Assembly (NCBI GenBank): GCA_050485865.1
Contig: JBJHCE010000001.1
Location: forward strand, 1-64,000
Reading direction: 5' to 3'
DNA: 64,000 bases
Source of the DNA: SKNW01 sp050485865
GTDB taxonomy: Bacteria; Gemmatimonadota; Gemmatimonadetes; Longimicrobiales; Gaopeijiaceae
The translations under genes were made by a program, and so were the position numbers. Every line of letters starts with the position of its first letter. Positions within the stretch are counted from its first letter, which is position 1. Shown here in pieces: positions 33,140-41,578 of the stretch. The notes beneath the pieces were generated by a model that saw only the letters and a list, made by a program, of their open reading frames with translations, was not told the origin of the DNA and did not search any database.

Positions 33140-35866
33140 ATGACCGTGCCTGCGGACCGGCTCGCGGCCGCGCTTTCCGACCGCTACCGCATCGAGGGAG
33201 CGCTCGGCACGGGGGGAATGGCCACCGTGTACCTGGCCGAAGACCTCCGGCACGACCGGAAGGTGGCGATCAAGGTGCTGAAGCCGGACCTCGCCGCCGT
33301 CCTCGGGGCCGAGCGCTTCGTGCAGGAGATCAAGACCACGGCGGCCCTCACCCACCCGCACATCCTCCCGCTTTTCGATTCGGGCGAGGCAGGCGGGTTC
33401 CTCTTCTACGTGATGCCCTACGTCAAAGGGGAGACGATCCGGGACCGCCTGAACCGCGAGACGCAGCTCGGCGTCGAGGAGGCGGTGCGGATCGCCCGGG
33501 AGGTGGCGGACGCCCTCGATTACGCCCACCGCCACGGGGTGATCCACCGCGACATCAAGCCCGAGAACCTCCTCCTCCACGACGGCCGGGCCATGGTCAT
33601 GGACTTCGGGATCGCGCTCGCGGTGAGTGCGGCGGCGGGGGGGCGGATGACCGAGACCGGCCTCTCGCTCGGCACGCCGCACTACATGAGCCCCGAGCAG
33701 GCCACCGCCGAGCGGGAGATCACCGGGCGGAGCGACCTCTACGCGCTGGCCTCGGTCCTCTACGAGATGCTCTCGGGCGACCCGCCGCACACCGGGGCCA
33801 CCGCGCAGCAGATCATCGTGAAGATCATCGCGGAGGAGGCGGCACCGCTCAGGAAGCAGCGCCCGTCGGTGCCGCCGAACGTGTCGGACGCGGTGGCGAC
33901 GGCCCTCCAGAAGCTCCCGGCGGACCGGTTCTCCTCCGCGAAGGACTTCGCCCAGGCGCTCCGGGACCCGGCCTACCGGAGCCCCGGAGGAACCGGCGAC
34001 GAAGCGGAGGCGGGGGCCGGTGCCGGAGGCCGCGCCCCGTCCGGCGGGTGGGATCCACGCGCCTGGCCGATCCCGGCCCGGGCCGTGGGGGTGGCCGCGG
34101 CCCTCCTCGCCGCCCTCGTGTTCTGGCTTGCCGCGTCGCCGGGCCAGGGCCCCGCAGGGCCGCTCCCCGTGGTCGCGACTCAGCTCGACCTCTTTGAAGT
34201 GCCCATGCCCCGGTTCGCGGTCTCCCCGACCGGCGCCTTCGCGTGGACGGACACCACGGGCGTCCGGATCCGGCCGCCCGGCTCGATGGACGACCGCCTC
34301 CTCCCCGTGACCGGGAGGCCATGGGAGCTGGGATTCTCCCCCGACGGCGCGTCACTCGTCTTCATCACCGACGGCAATGCCCCAGGGCAGTCCGGCGGCA
34401 GGGGGGACGTGCTCAGGAGGGTCTCCGTCACCGGTGGTGCACCCCGGACCCTCTACCGTGAACCCGGCGATCTCTACTGGACCACCTGGGGCGATGACGG
34501 CTGGATCTACGTGGCCACCGAGACCGGCACCGTACTCCGGGTCCCGGAAGCCGGCGGGGCGCCGGACACCCTCGTCGTGCTGGACGACAGGTGGGTGACC
34601 GGTGGTACGGTCCTTCCCGGGGGGCGGACCCTTCTTCTCTCCGACATCGACCCGGATTGGCGGACCACCCGTGTGACCACCCGTATCCTGGCCCTCGACC
34701 TGCGGATCCGGGACCCGGTCACCATCCTCGAGGGGATGTCCTCCCCCCAGTGGTCCCCTACGGGCCACCTTCTGGCCATCCTTCCGGAGGAGGGGACCCT
34801 CCACGCCTTTCGCTTCGACCCACGACGACTGGCGGTGCTCGGGAGCGGCACCCCGGTGGCGGAGGGAATCTTCGTGGATATAGTGGGCGAGGGTTCGTAC
34901 GAGGTCACCCCCGGGGGGATGCTCGCGTATCGTTCCGGCCCCTCGAGCTTCGGCCAGATCGGCGCGAGCTTCCGCCTTGCCTCCCTCGGTACGGACGGCT
35001 CCCTCTCGTTCCTTCCACTACAGCCGACCGGCGGATTGGAAGGCGCCTACTCACCCGACGGTCGGCGACTGGCGTACCGGCGCGACGGAAGGATCTGGGT
35101 TTTCGACCTCGAGGTCGGGACGCACCGCGAGCTCCTGACCGGGGGGCCGGACCACGTGGGGCTGGCCTGGTCTCCCGACGGGCGGAGGATCGCCTTCGGC
35201 ACGGTCTCCGCCGGCGTTCCCGGACCCATCCACGCGGTGGAGGTCGACGGCGGCTCGGAGGTCCAGGTACTGGGCGGAAGGCCGGGGGCCCGGAACTCGC
35301 CCGCGCAGTGGCTTTCCGACGGTACGGTCCTCCTGCAATCCTGGGCAAGCACTGGTGGACCCCCGGACATTTATCGCCTCGAGGTCGGGGGGGACACCCT
35401 GGCCCTCCCGGTCCTCGATGCCGACTGGGGCGACCGCCAGCCTCAGGTCTCCCCCGATGGCCGCTGGCTGGCCTACATTTCCAGCGAGGGGGGCCGGGCC
35501 AGCGCCGTGGTCCGCCGCTGGCCGGACCTGACCCGGCGGATCACCCTTACGGGAACGGGGTCCACATCCCCGCTCTGGTCGCCCGACGGCCGCACCCTGT
35601 ACCTGCTTCAGAGCGACGAGGAGGACGCGGCGCTTCGGCGCGTGGTGGCCTACGGGCTCGAGGAGATCGGCGGCACGCTCCGCGTCACCGGGACCCGGAC
35701 GATCCACGAGTCCCGGGAGATCTCGTCCGTCACCTCCGTCCACCCCGACGGCCGCAACCTGCTGGTGTTCCTCCGCGAAGGGGGGCCGCTCGGTGCTTCC
35801 GGGCCCCTGCCCGTGATCCTTGTCACGAACTGGACCGAGACCCTCAGGGAACGGGTGGGGCGGTAG
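33140..35866 (+). CDS. Ser/Thr protein kinase with one membrane segment and C-terminal beta-propeller
   Basis: Transmembrane Hanks-type kinase, PknB-like. In the 908-residue protein the kinase domain covers about residues 16-275: glycine loop G-T-G-G-M-A-T-V (23-30), K45 in V-A-I-K, H-R-D (136-138) with K140 and N143, D-F-G (155-157), and G-T-P-H-Y-M-S-P-E before the P+1 loop. All catalytic residues are present. A membrane helix (about 314-332) follows a Gly/Ala-rich linker, and the exported half (about 345-908) consists of repeated S-P-D-G-R blades of a WD40/PD40 (TolB-like) propeller, a likely sensor. This architecture is common in Gemmatimonadota and Acidobacteriota. ATG 33140 is preferred over GTG 33125; a promoter lies about 130 bases upstream. 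Confidence 0.93.
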   Translation: MTVPADRLAAALSDRYRIEGALGTGGMATVYLAEDLRHDRKVAIKVLKPDLAAVLGAERFVQEIKTTAALTHPHILPLFDSGEAGGFLFYVMPYVKGETIRDRLNRETQLGVEEAVRIAREVADALDYAHRHGVIHRDIKPENLLLHDGRAMVMDFGIALAVSAAAGGRMTETGLSLGTPHYMSPEQATAEREITGRSDLYALASVLYEMLSGDPPHTGATAQQIIVKIIAEEAAPLRKQRPSVPPNVSDAVATALQKLPADRFSSAKDFAQALRDPAYRSPGGTGDEAEAGAGAGGRAPSGGWDPRAWPIPARAVGVAAALLAALVFWLAASPGQGPAGPLPVVATQLDLFEVPMPRFAVSPTGAFAWTDTTGVRIRPPGSMDDRLLPVTGRPWELGFSPDGASLVFITDGNAPGQSGGRGDVLRRVSVTGGAPRTLYREPGDLYWTTWGDDGWIYVATETGTVLRVPEAGGAPDTLVVLDDRWVTGGTVLPGGRTLLLSDIDPDWRTTRVTTRILALDLRIRDPVTILEGMSSPQWSPTGHLLAILPEEGTLHAFRFDPRRLAVLGSGTPVAEGIFVDIVGEGSYEVTPGGMLAYRSGPSSFGQIGASFRLASLGTDGSLSFLPLQPTGGLEGAYSPDGRRLAYRRDGRIWVFDLEVGTHRELLTGGPDHVGLAWSPDGRRIAFGTVSAGVPGPIHAVEVDGGSEVQVLGGRPGARNSPAQWLSDGTVLLQSWASTGGPPDIYRLEVGGDTLALPVLDADWGDRQPQVSPDGRWLAYISSEGGRASAVVRRWPDLTRRITLTGTGSTSPLWSPDGRTLYLLQSDEEDAALRRVVAYGLEEIGGTLRVTGTRTIHESREISSVTSVHPDGRNLLVFLREGGPLGASGPLPVILVTNWTETLRERVGR

Positions 35867-35922
35867 CCCGAACCCTCCCCTCGCTCCTACGACCCCGGCC
35901 GGAGCCCATTCCCCTCCCGCTA

Positions 35923-35951
35923 TTGATCTCGACCCCCGCCCCTGCTTCAAT
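35923..35951 (+). promoter_or_regulatory. Putative promoter of miaB, start codon at the transcription start
   Basis: TTGATC (35923-35928) and TTCAAT (35946-35951) are separated by 17 bases. The -10 box ends seven bases before the miaB ATG at 35959, so the transcript should begin at or next to the A of the start codon. No Shine-Dalgarno is present, which fits a leaderless mRNA. Confidence 0.55.
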
Positions 35952-35958
35952 TAGGGCC

Positions 35959-37467
35959 ATGAAACCCGCATCCTCCCGCCCGAAGGCCTACGTCGAGACG
36001 TACGGCTGCCAGATGAACATCTCCGACGGGGAGCTCATGGAGGGGATCCTCGCCGGCGACGGGTACGAGATCGTCTCCCGCCCCGAGGAGGCCGACGTCG
36101 TCCTCGTGAACACCTGCGCCATCCGGGACCACGCCGAGCGCCGCGTCCTGGGCCGGGTGGGGCAGCTCCACGGCCTCCGTCGCGAGCGTCCCGAGCTGAT
36201 TCTCGGGGTGACCGGGTGCATGGCGCAGCGTATGGGCACTGGGCTCCTCGAGGACGCCCCCGCAGTGGATCTCGTGATGGGCCCCGACGCCTACCGGTCC
36301 CTTCCCGCCGAGCTCCGCCGTCTTCGCGAGGGAAGGGGAGGGGGAGATGCGGAGGGGCCGGCTTCAGACGGCGCCGCCCCCGGAGCTCCGGATCCCGAGC
36401 GGCGGATCGCTGCCGGTACGGGCCGCCACCTCCGCTCCGCCAAGCTCCCGCATGCAGGGGGAGGGGGTGCGGCCCGCCCGCCCGCCCGGGAGCGCATCCA
36501 GCTCGCCGTGCTCGACCTGGACACGGGGGAGAACTACGAGGGACTCGAGCAGCGGCGGACCGACGGCCCTGTGGCCTGGGTCCCGATCCAGCGGGGGTGC
36601 GACCACCGGTGCACCTACTGCATCGTTCCGTACGTCCGCGGGCCCGAGAAGAACCGGCGGGCCGACGAGGTCCTGGCCGAGATCCGGGGGCTCGCCGAGC
36701 GGGGGGTGGTGGAGGTGACCCTCCTCGGGCAGACGGTGAATTCCTACCGCGAGGGCGACTGGAGCTTCCCGGATCTCCTCAGGGCGGTGGCCCGGGTGGA
36801 CGGAATCCGCCGGGTCCGCTTCACCTCGCCCCATCCGAACGACGTGACCCCGGAGCTCATCGAGGTGATGGCGGCCGAGCCCGCCGTCTGCGAGCAACTC
36901 CACCTGCCGGCCCAGTCCGGGAGCGACCGCATCCTCCGGCGCATGGTCCGTCGCTACACGGTGGGGACGTTTCTCGAGAAGGTGGAGCAGGTGCGGGCCG
37001 CGATCCCCGACGTGGCGATCTCCACCGACATCATCGTGGCCTTTCCCGGCGAGACCGACGCCGAGTTCCGGGAGACCCTCGAGCTCATGCGCACCGTCCG
37101 CTTCGACGATGCCTTCACCTACAAGTACTCCCTCCGCGAGGGGACGCCGGCAACCCGGCTTCCCGAGGAGGACTTCATTCCCGACGCGGTGGCCCAGGCC
37201 CGCCTCGAGGAGCTGATCGCGGTTGCACGGGGGATCCAGTCCGAGATCAACCGGGACGAGGTGGGGCGGGTCGAGGAAGTGCTCGTGGAGAAGCCGGCCC
37301 GGGACCCGGGCGAGCTCCTCGGCCGGACCCGGCGGGGGAAGGCAGTGGTCTTCCCGATGTCGTCCGAAGGCGTCGGAGACCTGGTAACGGTGGAGCTCAA
37401 CGCCACCACCGGCGCGACCTTCCGGGGTACCCCCCTCGGGGCCATGGTCCCCTCGGGGTCCGGGTGA
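35959..37467 (+). CDS. miaB: tRNA-2-methylthio-N6-dimethylallyladenosine synthase MiaB
   Basis: Radical-SAM enzyme that methylthiolates i6A37 of tRNAs reading UNN codons. The 502-residue protein has MTTase-domain cysteines C16, C53 and C87 (E-T-Y-G-C-Q-M-N is the MiaB mark), the radical SAM triad C214-x3-C218-x2-C221 in G-C-D-H-R-C-T-Y-C-I-V-P-Y, and a C-terminal TRAM domain. Between the first two domains (about residues 125-178) there is a Gly/Ala/Pro/Arg-rich insertion not present in typical MiaB, which makes the protein longer than the usual 440-475. The stop overlaps the next gene as GTGA. Confidence 0.95.
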   Translation: MKPASSRPKAYVETYGCQMNISDGELMEGILAGDGYEIVSRPEEADVVLVNTCAIRDHAERRVLGRVGQLHGLRRERPELILGVTGCMAQRMGTGLLEDAPAVDLVMGPDAYRSLPAELRRLREGRGGGDAEGPASDGAAPGAPDPERRIAAGTGRHLRSAKLPHAGGGGAARPPARERIQLAVLDLDTGENYEGLEQRRTDGPVAWVPIQRGCDHRCTYCIVPYVRGPEKNRRADEVLAEIRGLAERGVVEVTLLGQTVNSYREGDWSFPDLLRAVARVDGIRRVRFTSPHPNDVTPELIEVMAAEPAVCEQLHLPAQSGSDRILRRMVRRYTVGTFLEKVEQVRAAIPDVAISTDIIVAFPGETDAEFRETLELMRTVRFDDAFTYKYSLREGTPATRLPEEDFIPDAVAQARLEELIAVARGIQSEINRDEVGRVEEVLVEKPARDPGELLGRTRRGKAVVFPMSSEGVGDLVTVELNATTGATFRGTPLGAMVPSGSG

Positions 37468-37808
37468 CGCGGGTTGCCGGTGTCGCCGCGGTGGCCGGCG
37501 TCCTCGTCTTCGTCCTTCTCTTCGTCCGCTGGAACGGCGCGGAGCGGGTCACCCTGGACCTGGGAATGTGGACCTTCTACCGGGTCCCCCTCACCTGGGT
37601 GGCGTTCGGGTCCTTCCTGGTCGGCATGGCGGTGATGCTCCTCGCCGGACTTCACGCCGACCTCCGGGTGCGCCGATTCCTCCGGGAACGGTTCGCCGAA
37701 TCCGGAGTCGACCGGGTGGACGAAGCCCCAGGGGATCGCCTGCAGCAGGACCTCTTTCGAGCGGAGCCCGAGGACGACGACGAGATTCCCCATCCTCGGC
37801 AACCCTGA
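37464..37808 (+). CDS. Small LapA-like (DUF1049) membrane protein
   Basis: The 114-residue protein has two hydrophobic helices (about residues 5-20 and 40-62) joined by a short loop with R-W-N-G-A-E-R-V-T-L-D, then a charged tail ending E-D-D-D-E. This is the layout of LapA/YciS-type proteins, which in Escherichia coli work with the LapB scaffold in controlling lipopolysaccharide synthesis. A role here is inferred only. GTG overlaps the miaB stop. No lapB gene is in the window. Another short two-helix family cannot be excluded. Confidence 0.6.
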   Translation: MTRVAGVAAVAGVLVFVLLFVRWNGAERVTLDLGMWTFYRVPLTWVAFGSFLVGMAVMLLAGLHADLRVRRFLRERFAESGVDRVDEAPGDRLQQDLFRAEPEDDDEIPHPRQP

Positions 37809-37853
37809 GCCCGTTCGCCCTCCGGGGCGGACCCGGGAGCCTCGCCGGACCCC

Positions 37854-40220
37854 TTGATCCGGCGGCTCCCCCCGGTGACCTGGCTGGCGCTTGCCTGGGG
37901 CACCGGGATCGGGCTCGGCCTCGCCGGCTTCCCCGCGGGACCGGCGCTCCTCCTCCCACTTCTCCTCCTGGTGCCCCTCCAGCCATGGCGGCGCCCCGGG
38001 ATCTCGCTTCCACTCCTCGCCGTGGTCGGGGTGGCCGGGGCACTGGCCGGCGGGGGAGCCCGGGCCGAGGCCGCGACGGACTGCCGCCTGGCCCTCCCGG
38101 AGGAGGGGCGCTGGAGCCTCGTGGGGCGGTTCGAGGCCCGGGTGGAGCCCGGGCGGGCCGCCCCCTTCCGCGTCGAGGCCGGGCTCCCGGGCGGGTGTCG
38201 CGCCACGATCCGGGCGAGCTGGCCCCGTGACCTCGACCCACCCGAAACCGGGGTCCGGCTCGAACTCCATGGGCGGTGGGAGGGTCGGTCCTTTCCCGAG
38301 CCTGGCCGGGCCGCCTGGGCCGGACGATTCCTCGTGCAGGCGGATCCGGGGCCGGTGCGGGCGGGCGGAGGCGATCTCCGCGGACGGCTCCTCCGTGTCC
38401 GGGGCGCGGTCCAGGACCGCATCCACCGCCTCTGGGGAGACCGGGCCCCCATGGTGGAGGCCCTCGTCCTTGCCCGGCGCGAGCACCTGGACCCGGAGCT
38501 CCGGGCCGCCTTCGGCCGGACGGGAACGGCCCACCTCCTGGCGATTTCCGGATTCCACGTGGGCGTCGTGGCCGGGATCCTCCTCTCGCTCCTGAGGATT
38601 GCCGGGGTACGCCCCCCCCGGGCCGCCGCGGGAGCCGCCGCCGGGAGCTGGATCTACGTGCTCGGGATCGGCGCCCCCCATGCCGCGCTCCGGGCCGCGG
38701 TGATCCTCACCCTCCTCGCCGCCGCCCGGGTACGTGGCTCCCCTTCGAACGCGGTGGGGACCCTCTCAACGGCGTTCGTCCTCCTTCTCGTCCTGGACCC
38801 CTCGAGCCTCGCTTCGGTGGGGTTCCAGCTGTCCTTTGCCGGCACCCTGGGGCTCGTTACGCTCCGGCGACCGATCGAAGCCCGGATCACCGCCGGCTGG
38901 TCCCGCATGGGATGGGAGGCGCCCCGGAAGGGACCGAGCGCCACGGCCACGGATCGGTGGCTCCGTGGCGGGTCCGACGGGGTGGTGGCCGGGGTGGCCG
39001 CGACCCTTCCCACCCTCCCCCTCCTGGCGTGGCACTTCGACCAGGTCTCGGTGGTGGGCGTCCCGGCCACCCTCACCGTTTCGGCGGCCATCGCGCTGGC
39101 GATCCCGGGAATCGCCGCCGCGCTCCTCCTCTCGCTCCTCTCCCTCCCCCTGGGCGCCTTCCTCGCCGGAGGGACCGGGCTTCTCCTCGCGGCCGTGGAA
39201 CGGATGATCCTCGGGTGGGACGCCCTGCCCTGGGCGGCGGTCTGGGTTTCGCGCCCCGCCCTCGTGACCTTTCTCGTCGTGGGTGCGGGCGCCGCGTGGA
39301 TCCTCTACCGGAGCCGGGCCGGCCGGATCCGTGCCCCCGTCCGCCGCCTCCTCGCCGTGGGTGCCGCCACGACCGCGGTGGTCCTCCTCCCGACCCTCCC
39401 CCTGGACCGGACCCTCGAACTCCACGTGATCGACGTGGGCCAGGGAGACGCCTTCGCACTCCGCCTCCCGGGCGGGCGGTGGATCGCCGTGGACGCAGGC
39501 CCGGCCGGGCCGGGGTGGGATGCGGGAGAGCGGCGCGTCGTCCCCTACCTGCGGCGGCACGGGGCACGGCGCCTGGAGGCGCTCGTCCTGACCCATGCCC
39601 ACCTGGACCACCTCGGGGGTGCACGGGCGGTCCTGGAAGACCTCCCCACCCGGGGGGTGCTCGAGCCGGCCCGGGTCACCGCCTCATCGGCCTACCTCGA
39701 CGCCATGCGCGCCGCAGAGCGGCAGGGAAGCTCCTGGTGGGCCGCCGAGGCCGGGCGTCGGGTCGCCCGGAACGGGGTGGAACTCGAGGTCCTCCACCCC
39801 CCGGCGGCGGTGCGCCCGGAGGCCATGGGGAGCGCTCCAGACGAGGGCCCCCGGGCGGACCCGAACCGGGTCTCGGTGGTGCTCCTCGTGCGCTTCGGCG
39901 CCTCTTCGATCCTCTTTACCGGGGATGCGTACATGGAGGCGGAGCTCGCGGTCCTGGACCGGGTGCCGTCGCCCCTCACCGTGCTCAAGGTCGGGCATCA
40001 TGGAAGTCGGACTTCGACTTCCGACGCCCTGGTCGAGTGGGCCGCACCCCGCGTGGCAGTGATCCCCGCCGGCGACGGGAACCGGTACGGGCACCCGCAC
40101 CCGGAGGTCGTCGAACGACTCGAAGGCGCGGGGGCGGAGGTCCGGAGAACCGACCGGGACGGATCCTTCCGCATCCGCCTCTACCGCGACGGACGCTGGC
40201 GGATCGCGGGGGGTGGATGA
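37854..40220 (+). CDS. comEC: ComEC/Rec2-family DNA uptake channel
   Basis: Polytopic inner-membrane protein that carries single-stranded DNA into the cell during natural transformation. The 788-residue protein begins with membrane helices and an OB-like DUF4131 domain (about residues 55-145). The Competence domain with many helices follows (starting near A-R-R-E-H-L-D-P-E-L-R and G-T-A-H-L-L-A-I-S-G-F-H-V), and then a C-terminal metallo-beta-lactamase-like domain. The metal motif T-H581-A-H583-L-D585-H586 and the late H-H-G-S are intact, so a nuclease function is possible. The start is uncertain: TTG 37854 gives the full first helix, GTG 37875 is an alternative. No comEA or pilus genes are nearby. 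Confidence 0.9.
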   Translation: MIRRLPPVTWLALAWGTGIGLGLAGFPAGPALLLPLLLLVPLQPWRRPGISLPLLAVVGVAGALAGGGARAEAATDCRLALPEEGRWSLVGRFEARVEPGRAAPFRVEAGLPGGCRATIRASWPRDLDPPETGVRLELHGRWEGRSFPEPGRAAWAGRFLVQADPGPVRAGGGDLRGRLLRVRGAVQDRIHRLWGDRAPMVEALVLARREHLDPELRAAFGRTGTAHLLAISGFHVGVVAGILLSLLRIAGVRPPRAAAGAAAGSWIYVLGIGAPHAALRAAVILTLLAAARVRGSPSNAVGTLSTAFVLLLVLDPSSLASVGFQLSFAGTLGLVTLRRPIEARITAGWSRMGWEAPRKGPSATATDRWLRGGSDGVVAGVAATLPTLPLLAWHFDQVSVVGVPATLTVSAAIALAIPGIAAALLLSLLSLPLGAFLAGGTGLLLAAVERMILGWDALPWAAVWVSRPALVTFLVVGAGAAWILYRSRAGRIRAPVRRLLAVGAATTAVVLLPTLPLDRTLELHVIDVGQGDAFALRLPGGRWIAVDAGPAGPGWDAGERRVVPYLRRHGARRLEALVLTHAHLDHLGGARAVLEDLPTRGVLEPARVTASSAYLDAMRAAERQGSSWWAAEAGRRVARNGVELEVLHPPAAVRPEAMGSAPDEGPRADPNRVSVVLLVRFGASSILFTGDAYMEAELAVLDRVPSPLTVLKVGHHGSRTSTSDALVEWAAPRVAVIPAGDGNRYGHPHPEVVERLEGAGAEVRRTDRDGSFRIRLYRDGRWRIAGGG

Positions 40221-40328
40221 GCCCCGGGACCGTGCGGGGTACCTCGAGGCTCCGGTGCGACCTACGTTTAGGCGTCGCGGACCTTCCCGGTCCTCCCCGG
40301 AGATCCTCCACCCAGGCCGTCCCTCGCC

Positions 40329-41351
40329 ATGGCGCTCCCGCACGACGACACGCACATCATCACGATCGGTCGGCACATCATCGACTCGGAGCGGAGGTTT
40401 CCCGGGGCCCGGGGTGCGTTCACCTCGATCCTGTCGGACCTGGCCCTTGCGGCGAAGGTGATCTCGAGCAAGGTGAACATGGCGGGGCTCCTGGACGTGC
40501 TCGGTGGGGCCGGCGAGCGGAACGTGCAGGGCGAGGAGGTCCAGAAGCTCGATGCCTACGCCCAGGCGGTGATCTACCGGGCCATGGACCACGCCGGGTA
40601 CCTGGCGTGCATGGCGTCGGAGGAGGTGGAGGGCGTGATCCCCATCCCGACCAAGTTCCCCGCCGGCGACTACGTCCTCGTCTTCGACCCCCTCGACGGG
40701 TCCTCGAACATCGACATGAACATCTCCATCGGCACGATCTTCGGGATCTACCGGAAGGTCTCGGGAGGAGAGCGGGGGGTGCTCGAGGACTGCCTCCAGC
40801 CCGGGGTCCGACAGGTGGCGGCCGGGTACGTGATCTACGGTTCTTCGACGATGCTCGTCTACACCGCGGGCGACGGGGTCCACGGCTTCACCCTGGACCC
40901 GAGCATCGGGGAGTTCGTTCTGAGCCACCCGGATCTTAGGGTTCCCGACGGCGGGCCGCCCTCCTACTCGGTGAACGAGGCCTACCGGGACCGGTGGGAT
41001 CCGGGGGTGCGGGCCTTCCTTGACGACCTCCGGGGGCAGGAGGGTACCTCCTCGCGCTACGTGGGCTCCCTGGTGGCCGATGTCCACCGGACCCTTCTCC
41101 GGGGGGGGATCTTCCTCTACCCCGCCGACACGAAGGCACCCGAGGGGAAGCTCCGACTGGTGTACGAGGCGAACCCCCTGGCCATGATCATGGAGGCCGC
41201 CGGGGGGCGGGCCTCGAACGGGCGGGAGCGGATCCTCGGGATGATCCCGAGGGCGCTTCACCAGCGGACGCCGCTCTACCTCGGCTCCGCGTCCCTCGTG
41301 GAGGCGGTGGAAGCCCGGTTGAGGGAGTCGGGCGGGAGTGCCCCCAGGTGA
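40329..41351 (+). CDS. fbp: Fructose-1,6-bisphosphatase class I
   Basis: Gluconeogenic enzyme that hydrolyses fructose 1,6-bisphosphate to fructose 6-phosphate, Mg-dependent. The 340-residue protein matches the class I family over its full length. It has E-E in A-S-E-E-V-E, the metal site D120-P-L-D123-G-S-S-N-I-D, S-I-G-T-I-F-G-I-Y and the late signature K-L-R-L-V-Y-E-A-N-P-L-A. There is no obvious Shine-Dalgarno before the ATG. It lies 108 bases after comEC and probably belongs to a separate transcript. The family alternative, sedoheptulose bisphosphatase, is less likely but cannot be excluded. Confidence 0.95.
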   Translation: MALPHDDTHIITIGRHIIDSERRFPGARGAFTSILSDLALAAKVISSKVNMAGLLDVLGGAGERNVQGEEVQKLDAYAQAVIYRAMDHAGYLACMASEEVEGVIPIPTKFPAGDYVLVFDPLDGSSNIDMNISIGTIFGIYRKVSGGERGVLEDCLQPGVRQVAAGYVIYGSSTMLVYTAGDGVHGFTLDPSIGEFVLSHPDLRVPDGGPPSYSVNEAYRDRWDPGVRAFLDDLRGQEGTSSRYVGSLVADVHRTLLRGGIFLYPADTKAPEGKLRLVYEANPLAMIMEAAGGRASNGRERILGMIPRALHQRTPLYLGSASLVEAVEARLRESGGSAPR

Positions 41352-41578
41352 CCCGGGTGCGATCCGATGAACGGGAGCCGGGTATGAGGGGGGGCGCGGA
41401 GGTCCCGCGCCTCGTCCGGTTTGACTGCGCGCGCGCACAGGTGACCCCGGTCATGGTGCGCGCCCTCGTTTCCCTTTTCCGCTCCCTCCCGGAACCGATG
41501 GCCCTTCTCCCTGGCTCCGAGATTCCGTCCACCGTGCCGGTCCGACGAACGGATCCCCTCCGGCGGGGTGCCTGGTTC

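Noticed and set aside
40263..40268. TACGTT upstream of fbp as a -10 box
   Set aside because: There is no acceptable -35 at the right distance, so the promoter is not supported.
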